DNA from: Nitrosomonas sp.
Lineage (GTDB): Bacteria > Pseudomonadota > Gammaproteobacteria > Burkholderiales > Nitrosomonadaceae
NCBI RefSeq assembly: GCF_021731985.1
Contig: NZ_JAKFWH010000068.1
Location: 1 to 50,257, forward strand
Length of the DNA stretch: 50,257 nt
Direction: 5' to 3'
Shown: one piece after another, positions 8,166-16,509 of the stretch
Layout: each line of letters begins with the position of its first letter
How positions within the stretch are numbered: position 1 is the stretch's first letter
Notes under the pieces: model-generated
Told to the model about the DNA's origin: nothing
The model's database searches: none
What the model saw: only the letters and a program-made list of their open reading frames with translations
Made by a program: the position numbers and the translations under genes

Positions 8166-9848
8166 GTGAAATTTATTTGGTTTTTTTTAAACATTGTATT
8201 TTTGAGCGCATTAACTGTCAGCTCAGCTTTAGCGTCTTCAGACAGTAAATCATCTGTAGATTTCCAGGCAATGCACCCGAGTGTTGTCCGAGTAGCACAG
8301 CAGATTGCTGTTGATACCGGCAAGCCACTAATCGATAAATCATCAGGGCAGGCTAAACCATCTGAGCTGGAAAAATCATTGCCTGCCATTGTCCCGGAAG
8401 CAAAAGTGGCGGATGCAAAAAAACCGACCAGCTATCACCAGCGTTCCAACAGCTATGCAACCAACCCTGAATCTGATCCGCCACGTTATGTGCGTCAATT
8501 AAGCGATATTGGTGTTGAGCGGTTTAAAGATATTACCTGGTTGGAAGTCGGCCTTGAGCACCGTACGCGTTATGAATGGCGTAATAACGACATACGCCGT
8601 ATTGAGGGTGGAGAGGATAATCCCTTCTTTTTACGTAATCGCGCATGGATTGGGATCAAGGATATTTTGGATCCATTCCGTTTTGCAGTCGAGTTCCAGG
8701 ATTCACGCGTCTATAACAATAAACATGCCATTACGGATCAGGAAAGAAATGAGTACGATCTGCTCAATGCCTACGGCGAGTTACATTTCAAAAAAGCGCT
8801 CGGAGCCGATGATCGAGGCAATGATCGTCCGATTCGATTCCGCGTAGGCCGCATGGCCTATGAAACAACAGACCGGCGTTTTATCGCGCGAAATGAATGG
8901 CGCAACACCACCAATACTTTTGAAGGCTTTCGCCTGAATCTGGGACGCGAAGCCAATGATTGGGAGCTTGATCTGTTTGGCTTTCAACCGGTTAGGCGCT
9001 TACAAACCAAATTCGATGAAGCCAATGATCATCTATGGTTTTTTGGCGGGATCGGCACTTGGCGCAAGTGGTCTGAAATCGCCACCATCCAAGCGTACTA
9101 CCACGGTCAGAAACAAACGGCCGATCCGAATGGTTTTACAGCCACCAACCGGCTGGATCGGCAAATTCATATGCCTGGGTTCCGCGTTTACGGTAAGGCA
9201 GGCAGCATTCTTGATTTCGATGTCAGCTACAACCACCAGCTAGGGTATTCCGGCCCCAATCGTGTCGATGCGCAAGGATATACCATCGAAGTAGGTCGCG
9301 GCTTTACGCATGCTTGGAAACCTCGTCTCAGTGCATTTTACGGCTACGCCAGCGGCGACAAAGATCCTAACGACGGTGTTGACAACCGGTTTGATCGCTT
9401 TTTTGGATTTGCACGGCCTTGGTCAGCCGATCACTATGTGGTTTATGAGAACCTGAAGGCACCCAAACTCAGGTTTGAGTTCAGTCCGACGCAGAAACTC
9501 GGATTTGAACTGGGTTATGGTGCCTATTGGCTGGCTAGTAAAACCGACCGCATGTTCGATATTCTCGACGGCAACATCAGCAATACCGTCAAGGATCCTG
9601 GATTCAATCGGGATCGCACTGGACAAAGCGGTGATTTTGGTGGCCATGCATTTGAAGGGCGCATACGCTATCAACCCACATCACGCATTAACACCATATT
9701 GGGTTATACCCATTTTACGTCGGGGGAGTTCGTAAACAATCGTATCTCAGCGAACTCTTGCGCTACGCTTCACAAACACCCTTGCGTCGACCAGCGCTCA
9801 GGCGATACGGACTTTTTATATTTTGAAGTATTAATCAGTCTCTTGTAA
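8166..9848 (+). CDS. AlgE-like outer-membrane porin, copy 1
   Basis: The 560-residue product begins at GTG (8166) with TAGGAGA just upstream. A signal peptide (residues 1-24, ending ALA) is followed by a proline- and lysine-rich linker of about 85 residues and then a beta-barrel of the alginate-export (AlgE-like) type, with alternating aromatic strands such as GLEHRTRYEWRNND, FAVEFQDSRVYNN, IRFRVGRMAYET and FRLNLGREANDW. It ends in FEVLISLL, where an aromatic or hydrophobic last residue suits BAM assembly. The substrate is unknown. Because it sits 31 bases before sbp, I infer sulfate or organosulfur passage, not alginate. Copy 2 is at 16510-18180. Copy 1 alone has a short insert with two cysteines (CATLHKHPC) near the C terminus. 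Confidence 0.8.
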   Translation: MKFIWFFLNIVFLSALTVSSALASSDSKSSVDFQAMHPSVVRVAQQIAVDTGKPLIDKSSGQAKPSELEKSLPAIVPEAKVADAKKPTSYHQRSNSYATNPESDPPRYVRQLSDIGVERFKDITWLEVGLEHRTRYEWRNNDIRRIEGGEDNPFFLRNRAWIGIKDILDPFRFAVEFQDSRVYNNKHAITDQERNEYDLLNAYGELHFKKALGADDRGNDRPIRFRVGRMAYETTDRRFIARNEWRNTTNTFEGFRLNLGREANDWELDLFGFQPVRRLQTKFDEANDHLWFFGGIGTWRKWSEIATIQAYYHGQKQTADPNGFTATNRLDRQIHMPGFRVYGKAGSILDFDVSYNHQLGYSGPNRVDAQGYTIEVGRGFTHAWKPRLSAFYGYASGDKDPNDGVDNRFDRFFGFARPWSADHYVVYENLKAPKLRFEFSPTQKLGFELGYGAYWLASKTDRMFDILDGNISNTVKDPGFNRDRTGQSGDFGGHAFEGRIRYQPTSRINTILGYTHFTSGEFVNNRISANSCATLHKHPCVDQRSGDTDFLYFEVLISLL

Positions 9849-9879
9849 ATAATCTTTAATTTCTATTGGAGAAAAAATC

Positions 9880-10878
9880 ATGACAATTAAAATATGGCTA
9901 ACAACAAGTCTCTTAGCAGCAAGTTTGATAATTAGCAGCAATGTATTGGCGGAAAAAACATTGCTCAATGTTTCTTATGATCCAACGCGCGAGCTTTATC
10001 AGGAATTTAATGCTGCTTTTGCCAAGCATTGGAAGGAGAAAACCAAAGAAACCGTCGCAATCAAGCAATCTCATGGCGGTTCAGGAAAGCAAGCGCGATC
10101 AGTGATTGACGGCTTGGAAGCAGATGTTGTCACGCTCGCATTGGCCAATGATATCAATGCCATCGCAGAGAAAGCCAAATTGCTTCCCGAGGATTGGCAA
10201 AAACGATTAGCACTCAACAGCACACCGTATACCTCGACAATCATTTTCCTGGTACGCAAAGGCAATCCCAAAGGGATTAAAGATTGGGATGATCTGGCTC
10301 GACCTGGCGTAGCAGTGATCACACCCAATCCAAAAACTTCCGGAGGCGCGCAGTGGAATTTCCTGGCGGCATGGGAATTTGGCAAACGGAAATATGGTGA
10401 AGACAAAGCACAAGGGTTCATCAGTAGCCTATACAAAAATGTACCTGTCCTCGATTCCGGCGCGCGCGGTTCAACCACAACATTTGTGGAACGCGCCGTT
10501 GGTGATGTGCTCATCTCCTGGGAAAACGAAGCTTTTCTGGCGCTCAAGGAATATGGTTCGGATAAATTTGAAATTGTAATACCGTCATTGAGTATTCTTG
10601 CAGAACCGCCCGTAGCGATAGTCGATAAAGTGGTTGATAAGAGGGGCACGCGTCAAATCGCTGAAGCCTATCTCCAGTACCTCTATTCCGAAGAAGGCCA
10701 GGAGATAGTTGCCAAGCATTTCTATCGCCCTACTAATCCGACGGTTGCTGAAAAACATGCCGGTAAGTTTCCAAAGGTTGAGCTATTCAAAATCGACGAT
10801 GCCTTTGGCGGCTGGAAGAATGCGCACAAAATCCACTTTGCGGATGGCGGCACATTTGATCAGATTTACTTGAAGTAA
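9880..10878 (+). CDS. sbp: Periplasmic sulfate-binding protein
   Basis: The 332-residue product is the solute receptor of a sulfate/thiosulfate ABC importer. The signal peptide ends VLA-EK. The mature part contains sulfate-receptor landmarks: [59 protein letters not shown] and [24 protein letters not shown]. coli Sbp is 329 residues, so the length matches. TTGGAGAAAAAATC precedes the ATG. It follows porin 1 closely and is separated from the DUF2325 gene by a perfect palindrome that may stabilise its 3' end and let it be made in excess of the permeases. Confidence 0.95.
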   Translation: MTIKIWLTTSLLAASLIISSNVLAEKTLLNVSYDPTRELYQEFNAAFAKHWKEKTKETVAIKQSHGGSGKQARSVIDGLEADVVTLALANDINAIAEKAKLLPEDWQKRLALNSTPYTSTIIFLVRKGNPKGIKDWDDLARPGVAVITPNPKTSGGAQWNFLAAWEFGKRKYGEDKAQGFISSLYKNVPVLDSGARGSTTTFVERAVGDVLISWENEAFLALKEYGSDKFEIVIPSLSILAEPPVAIVDKVVDKRGTRQIAEAYLQYLYSEEGQEIVAKHFYRPTNPTVAEKHAGKFPKVELFKIDDAFGGWKNAHKIHFADGGTFDQIYLK

Positions 10879-10885
10879 TAACAAC

Positions 10886-10907
10886 GTAGCGCACCGCGGT
10901 GCGCTAC
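10886..10907 (+). promoter_or_regulatory. Perfect 22-base palindrome after sbp
   Basis: The two 11-base halves, GTAGCGCACCG and CGGTGCGCTAC, are exact complements with no loop bases. No U-run follows, so it is not a typical intrinsic terminator. It lies 7 bases after the sbp stop and 19 bases before the next start. The likely effect is 3'-end protection of the sbp message, or partial termination; a protein-binding site is also possible. Confidence 0.6.
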
Positions 10908-10926
10908 AACCTATAAAGGATTGAAC

Positions 10927-11268
10927 ATGAGCGTTCTAATTGTCGGCGGGGATTATGTGACATCGTTCAAACACCTCATTTCCACCCAGAACTATGCGCG
11001 TGTCGAGCATTGGAACGGCCGCAAGAAAGGATTTAACAAGCGGCAGATTCCAAACGAAACCCGGTTAGTTATTGTTATTTGCGACTTTGTTAATCATTCC
11101 CTTGCCAATTCAGTGAAAGAGAAAGCAAATCGTGGCGGTATCCCATTAATGTTTTGCCACCGTTCTGTCAACGAGCTGAAAGACAAGTTGAATACGCATC
11201 AAACAGATGAAGATTGTTGTTGTAGAAGTTTTTGCGAAGCCAAAAGCCAATTTCAAAAATTCCATTAA
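10927..11268 (+). CDS. DUF2325 small protein with cysteine-rich tail
   Basis: I choose ATG 10927 over an in-frame TTG at 10921 because AAAGGA ends six bases before it. The 113-residue product has the DUF2325 Rossmann-like pattern: SVLIVGGDYVTSFKHLI, VEHWNGRKKG, RLVIVICDFVNHSLANSVKEKANRGGIPLMFCHRS. The end carries DCCCRSFCEA, four cysteines in seven residues, suggesting metal or thiol chemistry. The biochemical function of the family is unknown. It lies inside the sulfate uptake operon, between sbp and a degenerate EAL gene. Confidence 0.8.
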   Translation: MSVLIVGGDYVTSFKHLISTQNYARVEHWNGRKKGFNKRQIPNETRLVIVICDFVNHSLANSVKEKANRGGIPLMFCHRSVNELKDKLNTHQTDEDCCCRSFCEAKSQFQKFH

Positions 11269-11298
11269 TGGATCTAATTGGCAGCAGACAAAAATGAC

Positions 11299-11332
11299 AG
11301 ATCAAGCCAATTCAAAAAAATTGGTTTGATCT
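11299..11332 (+). promoter_or_regulatory. Stable intercistronic hairpin before the first EAL-like gene
   Basis: AGATCAAGCCAATT pairs with AATTGGTTTGATCT over 14 positions with one G-U, around a CAAAAA loop. No U-tract follows. Further down, GGAG-TTG-CTCC (11358-11368) can pair and cover the ribosome binding site of the gene at 11369. Together they suggest mRNA processing or translational control within the operon. Confidence 0.5.
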
Positions 11333-11368
11333 ATCGCTAGCGACATCAATTTAAGTGGGAGTTGCTCC

Positions 11369-12193
11369 ATGAATGCATCAACAAACAATACCTTCGTTGT
11401 TGGAGATGAATTTGAGCTGATCCAATCAGCGACCGATTATTCTCTGAATCGTGCTGAGAATGGCTGGATAAACGGACATTTCTATCATTGCGAACTAACC
11501 AGTGTTTTTCAACCCATTTTTAGTATCGCTCAGAGAAAAACTATTGGTCACGCAGCCTATATCCGCTCCCTATCAAACGGAGAAGTCGCGCTTTGGCCTT
11601 GGCAGGTTTTTTCCTTGGCATCAAAAGATGAACAACTGGTTGATTTGGATCGGTTATGCCGGGCAATTCACGCGCTGAATTACTATTTCAATAGTAATTC
11701 CAAAGTAGACAGCTTGTTTGTCGATGTGCATCCGCGACTTCTGGAAAGCGTTAAAGACGATCACGGTCGCGCATTTGAAAATTTTCTCGATTTGATTGGT
11801 ATAAAAACCTCACGAGTAGTCATCGAAATTCCAGCCATCGTTAATCGCAACTGGAAACTGCTCCAGCATGTCATCACCAACTATCGTTCCCGTGGTTATC
11901 AAATTGCGGCTAATTACACCGGTACGCGTAGCGATTGGATGACGGAACTAGGGAGCTTGTACCCGGACATCGTACGTATTGAAGCACGCGATCTGGTACT
12001 GCACGAAGCAATTGCACCACTGATAGATACCCTACATAGCTTTGGCGCAAGCCTGTTAGTACGGGATATCGAGACACCCGAGCAATTAATTGCTGCCAGA
12101 CAGACTGGTGCGGATTATCTGCAAGGAAATTTACTCAGTAAACCGGCACATGCAATAGGAATGATCGAACTATCACCTATATCAGAAAATTAA
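11369..12193 (+). CDS. Degenerate EAL-domain protein 1 (predicted catalytically inactive)
   Basis: The 274-residue product aligns with the EAL phosphodiesterase fold. VFQPIFSIAQRKTIGH (46-61) corresponds to the usual start and DYLQGNLLSKPA (249-260) to the usual end. The signature EALxR is replaced by HAAYIR (61-66), the ExTE glutamate pair by VIEIPA (151-156), the DDFG metal site by AANYTG (180-185) and EGVE by VRDIE (231-235). c-di-GMP hydrolysis is therefore very unlikely; a binding or scaffold role is more plausible, as known for other degenerate EAL proteins. No other domain or membrane segment is visible. GGGAG lies seven bases before the ATG. It is followed by cysT after about 50 bases. 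Confidence 0.75.
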   Translation: MNASTNNTFVVGDEFELIQSATDYSLNRAENGWINGHFYHCELTSVFQPIFSIAQRKTIGHAAYIRSLSNGEVALWPWQVFSLASKDEQLVDLDRLCRAIHALNYYFNSNSKVDSLFVDVHPRLLESVKDDHGRAFENFLDLIGIKTSRVVIEIPAIVNRNWKLLQHVITNYRSRGYQIAANYTGTRSDWMTELGSLYPDIVRIEARDLVLHEAIAPLIDTLHSFGASLLVRDIETPEQLIAARQTGADYLQGNLLSKPAHAIGMIELSPISEN

Positions 12194-12243
12194 CACATAA
12201 ACAGGTATAAACAAGAACACAATGAATTTAACAGGAGTTAGAT

Positions 12244-13077
12244 TTGAACACCTTTAAACAACACAGCATTCTGCCGGGCTTTAACCTGGCACTTGGATTT
12301 ACCCTGCTGTATTTGAGCTTAATCGTACTGATTCCGCTTTCGGCAGCGTTTATCCGCACCGCCGAGCTAACCTGGCCGGAATTTTGGTCCATTGTCACCA
12401 CACCGCGCGTATTCGCTTCATACCGGTTGACATTTGGCGCTTCATTCGCCGCTGCATGCGTCAATGTGGTATTTGGGCTGTTAGTGGCATGGGTGTTGGT
12501 GCGTTATCATTTTCCCGGCAAAAAATTAGTCGATGCATTAGTGGATCTTCCTTTTGCCCTGCCAACTGCGGTGGCCGGTATCGCGTTGACCGCGCTGTAC
12601 GCAGGCAATGGCTGGATCGGCCAGTTTCTTGAACCGCTCGGCATCAAGGTGGCTTTCACACCGATCGGTATTTTTGTGGCATTGACTTTTATCGGCCTGC
12701 CGTTCGTGGTGCGTACCGTGCAGCCCGTACTCGAGGATATCGAGTCCGAGCTGGAGGAAGCGGCAGCGACACTCGGTGCCAATCGCTGGCAAACGTTCAC
12801 CCGGGTGATTTTCCCGGCGATTTTTCCAGCATTGATGACCGGTTTCGCGCTGGCTTTTGCACGTGCGATTGGCGAGTACGGATCGGTGATTTTCATTGCC
12901 GGTAACATGCCGATGATCTCTGAAATCACCCCGCTACTGATTGTCACCAAACTGGAACAATATGATTATGCCGGTGCCACGGCATTGTCGGTGGTGATGC
13001 TGGTGATTTCTTTTATTTTGTTACTGATCATTAATCTGCTGCAATGGTGGAGCCGACGCCGCAGTACTATTACCTGA
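12244..13077 (+). CDS. cysT: Sulfate ABC transporter permease CysT
   Basis: The 277-residue inner-membrane protein is one half of the translocation pore for sulfate/thiosulfate. It starts at TTG 12244 with AGGAGT upstream. Six hydrophobic segments are visible, plus the permease coupling motif [23 protein letters not shown] that contacts the ATPase. Typical CysT text includes [21 protein letters not shown] and [11 protein letters not shown]. It lies between EAL-like protein 1 and cysW, in the usual cysT-cysW-cysA order. The cysW start follows after 8 bases. Confidence 0.95.
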   Translation: MNTFKQHSILPGFNLALGFTLLYLSLIVLIPLSAAFIRTAELTWPEFWSIVTTPRVFASYRLTFGASFAAACVNVVFGLLVAWVLVRYHFPGKKLVDALVDLPFALPTAVAGIALTALYAGNGWIGQFLEPLGIKVAFTPIGIFVALTFIGLPFVVRTVQPVLEDIESELEEAAATLGANRWQTFTRVIFPAIFPALMTGFALAFARAIGEYGSVIFIAGNMPMISEITPLLIVTKLEQYDYAGATALSVVMLVISFILLLIINLLQWWSRRRSTIT

Positions 13078-13085
13078 GAACAACT

Positions 13086-13964
13086 ATGTCCACAATTACA
13101 TTTCCCGCATCCGGAGAAACTTTTAGGCAGCGAGCCACACAAGAGCCAGCCTGGGTACGCCGGTCCTTGATTGGATTAGCGTTAGCATTTCTAACGCTAT
13201 TTCTTTTCATTCCACTGATTTCGGTTTTTTATGAAGCGTTCAAAAAAGGCGCGGAAGTTTATTTTGCTGCAATCACCGACCCTGATGCTGTTTCCGCCAT
13301 CAAATTGACACTGACCGTAGCGGCGATCGCGGTGCCATTGAATCTGGTGTTCGGTGTTGCCGCAGCCTGGGCGATCGCCAAGTTTGAATTTCGCGGCAAG
13401 AACCTGCTGATCACGCTGATCGATTTGCCTTTCTCCGTATCGCCGGTGGTTTCAGGGTTGATTTATGTGCTTGTCTTTGGTTTGCAAGGATGGTTAGGTC
13501 CTTGGCTGGCGGAGCATGACCTAAAAATTATTTTCGCTGTTCCCGGTATCGTGCTGGCAACCGTCTTTGTGACGGTGCCGTTTATTGCGCGTGAGTTGAT
13601 TCCGCTGATGCAAGCACAAGGCACTGAAGAAGAAGAAGCGGCCGTGGTGCTGGGAGCAAGCGGTTGGCAAACCTTTTATCAAATCACGTTACCCAATATC
13701 AAATGGGGATTGTTGTACGGCGCAATCTTGTGTAATGCCCGGGCGATGGGAGAGTTTGGCGCGGTATCAGTGGTATCAGGGCATATTCGCGGCAGCACCA
13801 ATACCATGCCGCTACATGTCGAAATTCTTTACAACGAATACAACTTTGCAGCCGCCTTTGCAGTGGCCTCATTGCTGGCACTGCTGGCATTGGTGACGCT
13901 GGCACTGAAAACACTGATCGAATTCCGCAACAAACCACATCAAAAATCAAGAGGTCACGAATGA
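13086..13964 (+). CDS. cysW: Sulfate ABC transporter permease CysW
   Basis: I place the start at ATG 13086 ([10 protein letters not shown]), 8 bases after the cysT stop; an upstream ATG at 13044 lies inside cysT and adds 14 residues unlike CysW. The 292-residue product has six membrane segments and the coupling loop [43 protein letters not shown] and [14 protein letters not shown] are family hallmarks. It pairs with CysT in the membrane to form the sulfate path. Its last four bases overlap the cysA start (ATGA), implying translational coupling. Confidence 0.95.
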   Translation: MSTITFPASGETFRQRATQEPAWVRRSLIGLALAFLTLFLFIPLISVFYEAFKKGAEVYFAAITDPDAVSAIKLTLTVAAIAVPLNLVFGVAAAWAIAKFEFRGKNLLITLIDLPFSVSPVVSGLIYVLVFGLQGWLGPWLAEHDLKIIFAVPGIVLATVFVTVPFIARELIPLMQAQGTEEEEAAVVLGASGWQTFYQITLPNIKWGLLYGAILCNARAMGEFGAVSVVSGHIRGSTNTMPLHVEILYNEYNFAAAFAVASLLALLALVTLALKTLIEFRNKPHQKSRGHE

Positions 13965-15061
13965 GCATTGAAGTCCTTAATCTCTCAAAACAATTTGGCA
14001 CCTTCACTGCGCTGCACGATGTCAACTTGCAAGTACATTCCGGTGAATTGCTGGCATTGCTGGGTCCTTCGGGATCCGGAAAAACCACGTTACTGCGTGT
14101 GATCGCCGGGCTTGAAACAGCCGATAGCGGTCAAGTGCTATTTCACGGCGAAGATGCCACCGATCAACATGTCCGCGAACGTCAAGTTGGTTTCGTATTC
14201 CAGCATTATGCATTGTTTCGCAACATGACTATTTTCGAGAATGTTGCTTTTGGCTTGCGCGTGCGTCCCAAGAAATTTCGTCCACCCGAGACGGAGATCC
14301 GTGATCGGGTTATGAAGTTATTACACCTCGTGCAGTTGGATTGGCTGGCAGATCGCTATCCCCATCAGCTCTCAGGCGGTCAGCGCCAGCGTATCGCGTT
14401 GGCACGAGCGCTGGCGGTAGAACCCAAAGTGTTATTGCTGGATGAGCCTTTTGGCGCATTGGATGCTAAGGTGCGTAAGGAACTGCGCTCCTGGTTGCGC
14501 AGATTGCATGACGACATGCATATCACCAGTGTGTTCGTGACGCATGATCAGGAAGAAGCGCTCGAAGTCGCCGATCGAGTGGTTGTCATGAATGAAGGCC
14601 GTATTGAACAAATCGGCACCCCGGATGAGGTGTATGAGCAACCCGCCAGTCCCTTCGTCTATGAGTTTCTCGGCAATGTGAATTTGTTTCATAGCCGTTT
14701 GCATCGTGGACGCGCCTGGATTGGTGACATCGAAGTGGACGTACCGGAACACGCAGAAGCTGACGAACTCACGGCAGTCGCCTACGTCCGTCCCCATGAG
14801 ATCGAAGTTGAACGCACGCAGAATGGTGAAGCGGCATTGGCGGCCCGTGTCGTTCACGTTCTTTCCGTGGGCCCGATCGTTCGACTGGAGGTAGTCCGTA
14901 TCGACGACGCAGACAAAACTCCGATTCAAGTTGAAATCAGCAAGGAACGTTTTCGTGAGTTACAACTGGTAAAAGGCGATGAAGTATTTATCAAACCACG
15001 CCGCCTTGATTTGTTTCCCAAACATCAAAATAGCGTCAATGATACGGCACAAGCACAATGA
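13961..15061 (+). CDS. cysA: Sulfate/thiosulfate importer ATP-binding protein CysA
   Basis: The 366-residue ATPase powers the CysTW permease. Walker A is GPSGSGKT (35-42), the signature is LSGGQRQR (137-144), Walker B is VLLLDEP (157-163), and [11 protein letters not shown] gives the switch histidine. The C-terminal 120 residues form the TOBE-like regulatory domain seen in CysA, including [14 protein letters not shown]. The ATG overlaps the cysW stop, and AGAGGTCACGA lies upstream. Length and order agree with CysA of enterobacteria (365 residues). Confidence 0.96.
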   Translation: MSIEVLNLSKQFGTFTALHDVNLQVHSGELLALLGPSGSGKTTLLRVIAGLETADSGQVLFHGEDATDQHVRERQVGFVFQHYALFRNMTIFENVAFGLRVRPKKFRPPETEIRDRVMKLLHLVQLDWLADRYPHQLSGGQRQRIALARALAVEPKVLLLDEPFGALDAKVRKELRSWLRRLHDDMHITSVFVTHDQEEALEVADRVVVMNEGRIEQIGTPDEVYEQPASPFVYEFLGNVNLFHSRLHRGRAWIGDIEVDVPEHAEADELTAVAYVRPHEIEVERTQNGEAALAARVVHVLSVGPIVRLEVVRIDDADKTPIQVEISKERFRELQLVKGDEVFIKPRRLDLFPKHQNSVNDTAQAQ

Positions 15062-15178
15062 AACGTTTTGGATCATTACCCTAAGTGAATAACTACGATT
15101 AAACAATCAAACTTTGAGAGCTTAGAGAAATTCTACGTTTGCTTCATTTTATAACACGCTTAAAACATGGAAGAGAAT

Positions 15179-16039
15179 ATGCCTTTACAACAACTCGTAC
15201 AATATTTTAACGATCGTTTCGAGGTCGAGCATCAGTCCAATATTCGTCCTTTTATTTTGGAAAAGGGTCTGGTCAGCGGAATTTTCGGGCCAATTCAGAT
15301 CAGTAGCGTCTTCGACGCTGTACGCCGAACTGACGATAACGAAAAGCTTTCCGGTCATATCGCACAACTGTCGGTCACACCCTATGACAATAACCAGCAT
15401 AGTCAACAATCCATAGAAATCGGTGATTTACTCACGGATGTTATTACGCAGCCTGCCGATTTCCAATCCATTATCAGCCTGGATCGCCTGTGCCGTACTG
15501 TTCACATGCTGAATTATCTAACTTACTCGAATAAAGGCGGCGTACTTTTTCTAGATGTTGATCCGAGACATATACTAGGTATTAAACAGGATCATGGTGC
15601 TTATTTTGAGGAAATTATTATCAAATGCGGATTGGCGACCCAGAATATCGTCATTTCGATGGCAGTGAATAGTTTTTATGCGCTGCATCATGCCCAGTTA
15701 TTGGATGGTTTAAACAATTATCGACAGCGCGGCTATCAAATTGCACTCAATATCGGCTCACTGTACGCCGCCCATGGGCTTCGGGATTTAATCAACAAAG
15801 TATCAGCCAATTATCTGCGCATTAGCGCACCTGATACGGCAACCATCCAACATTCAAACAGTAATTGGCTCTTGACTCTTAACGCATTGACAGAGCTGCA
15901 AAGATTAATTGGCGGACAAACAATTTTGCAACAAGTGAAGCAAAAAAATCAGGCTGATATTGCTATTTCCGCACGATTTAATCTGGCCCAAGGTGATTAT
16001 TACGACAAACTGGTTACAGATCATCTGAGGTGCTTATAA
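15179..16039 (+). CDS. Degenerate EAL-related protein 2
   Basis: I choose ATG 15179 over 15167 because GGAAGAG sits just before it. The 286-residue product is a paralogue of the protein at 11369: SLDRLCRTVHMLNY matches DLDRLCRAIHALNY, and LDVDPR-KQDHGAYFEE matches VDVHPR-KDDHGRAFEN. The EAL motif, the metal-binding acidic residues and most of the barrel end are lost, so it is even further from an active phosphodiesterase. A near-N-terminal segment (GLVSGIFGPIQISSVF) replaces the usual QPI start. It lies 117 bases after cysA, probably in the same transcript. Function unknown; a binding partner of protein 1 is a reasonable guess. Confidence 0.65.
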   Translation: MPLQQLVQYFNDRFEVEHQSNIRPFILEKGLVSGIFGPIQISSVFDAVRRTDDNEKLSGHIAQLSVTPYDNNQHSQQSIEIGDLLTDVITQPADFQSIISLDRLCRTVHMLNYLTYSNKGGVLFLDVDPRHILGIKQDHGAYFEEIIIKCGLATQNIVISMAVNSFYALHHAQLLDGLNNYRQRGYQIALNIGSLYAAHGLRDLINKVSANYLRISAPDTATIQHSNSNWLLTLNALTELQRLIGGQTILQQVKQKNQADIAISARFNLAQGDYYDKLVTDHLRCL

Positions 16040-16149
16040 TAGAACATTAAGATTTCATATAATTTAAAAACATAACATATTAACCAAACACTATTTCTGT
16101 TTATATAGAAACAATGCTATCTTTCGCTCCCGTTGACGTTCTGATCAAT

Positions 16150-16376
16150 CGGTTGATGTCAATAAATACCGATTCAGAAACAAAGTCGATGCATGGAGTG
16201 CCAACGAACGAGCATCTGTAGGCATAACTCAAGAAAATTTTGTGGATTTTTCAGCCAGTGTTGAATACCGATCAACCAGCCTCGTTGCGCACGAGGGTAA
16301 AGTTATGCAGATACCGTGTCGAAAAGAAATTCGCGTGAGCCAAAACCGACCCATGCTTATTGCTATGAGATCATAA
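16150..16376 (+). pseudogene. Decayed YezD/DUF2292 relic, copy 3
   Basis: An open frame without a usable start runs to TAA 16374-16376. Its end aligns with the intact YezD-like protein: SASVEYRSTSLVAHEGKVMQ followed by IPCRKEIRVS matches VSIAYGSVEIVIHENKVVQ followed by IECREKIRLS. The conserved helix before it is largely lost. A leader resembling that of porin 1 follows (ATGAAAGAGCAAAAA-ATATCA, ACCGGA-TACCGGAGA) and then porin 2, so gene order repeats that at 7822-8166. Confidence 0.55.
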
Positions 16377-16509
16377 GAAACACGATGATTTTCAAATCAA
16401 GCTGGCTTCACAAATAATCAAAATATTACCGGCTAGTCATACCGGCGATGAAAGAGCAAAAAGATATCAATAATTCGACCGGAATACCGGAGAATTCAAG
16501 GAGAAAACA

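Noticed and set aside
10071..10649. A 192-codon antisense ORF over sbp
   Set aside because: The sense strand encodes a full-length sulfate-binding protein; the antisense product has no family features.
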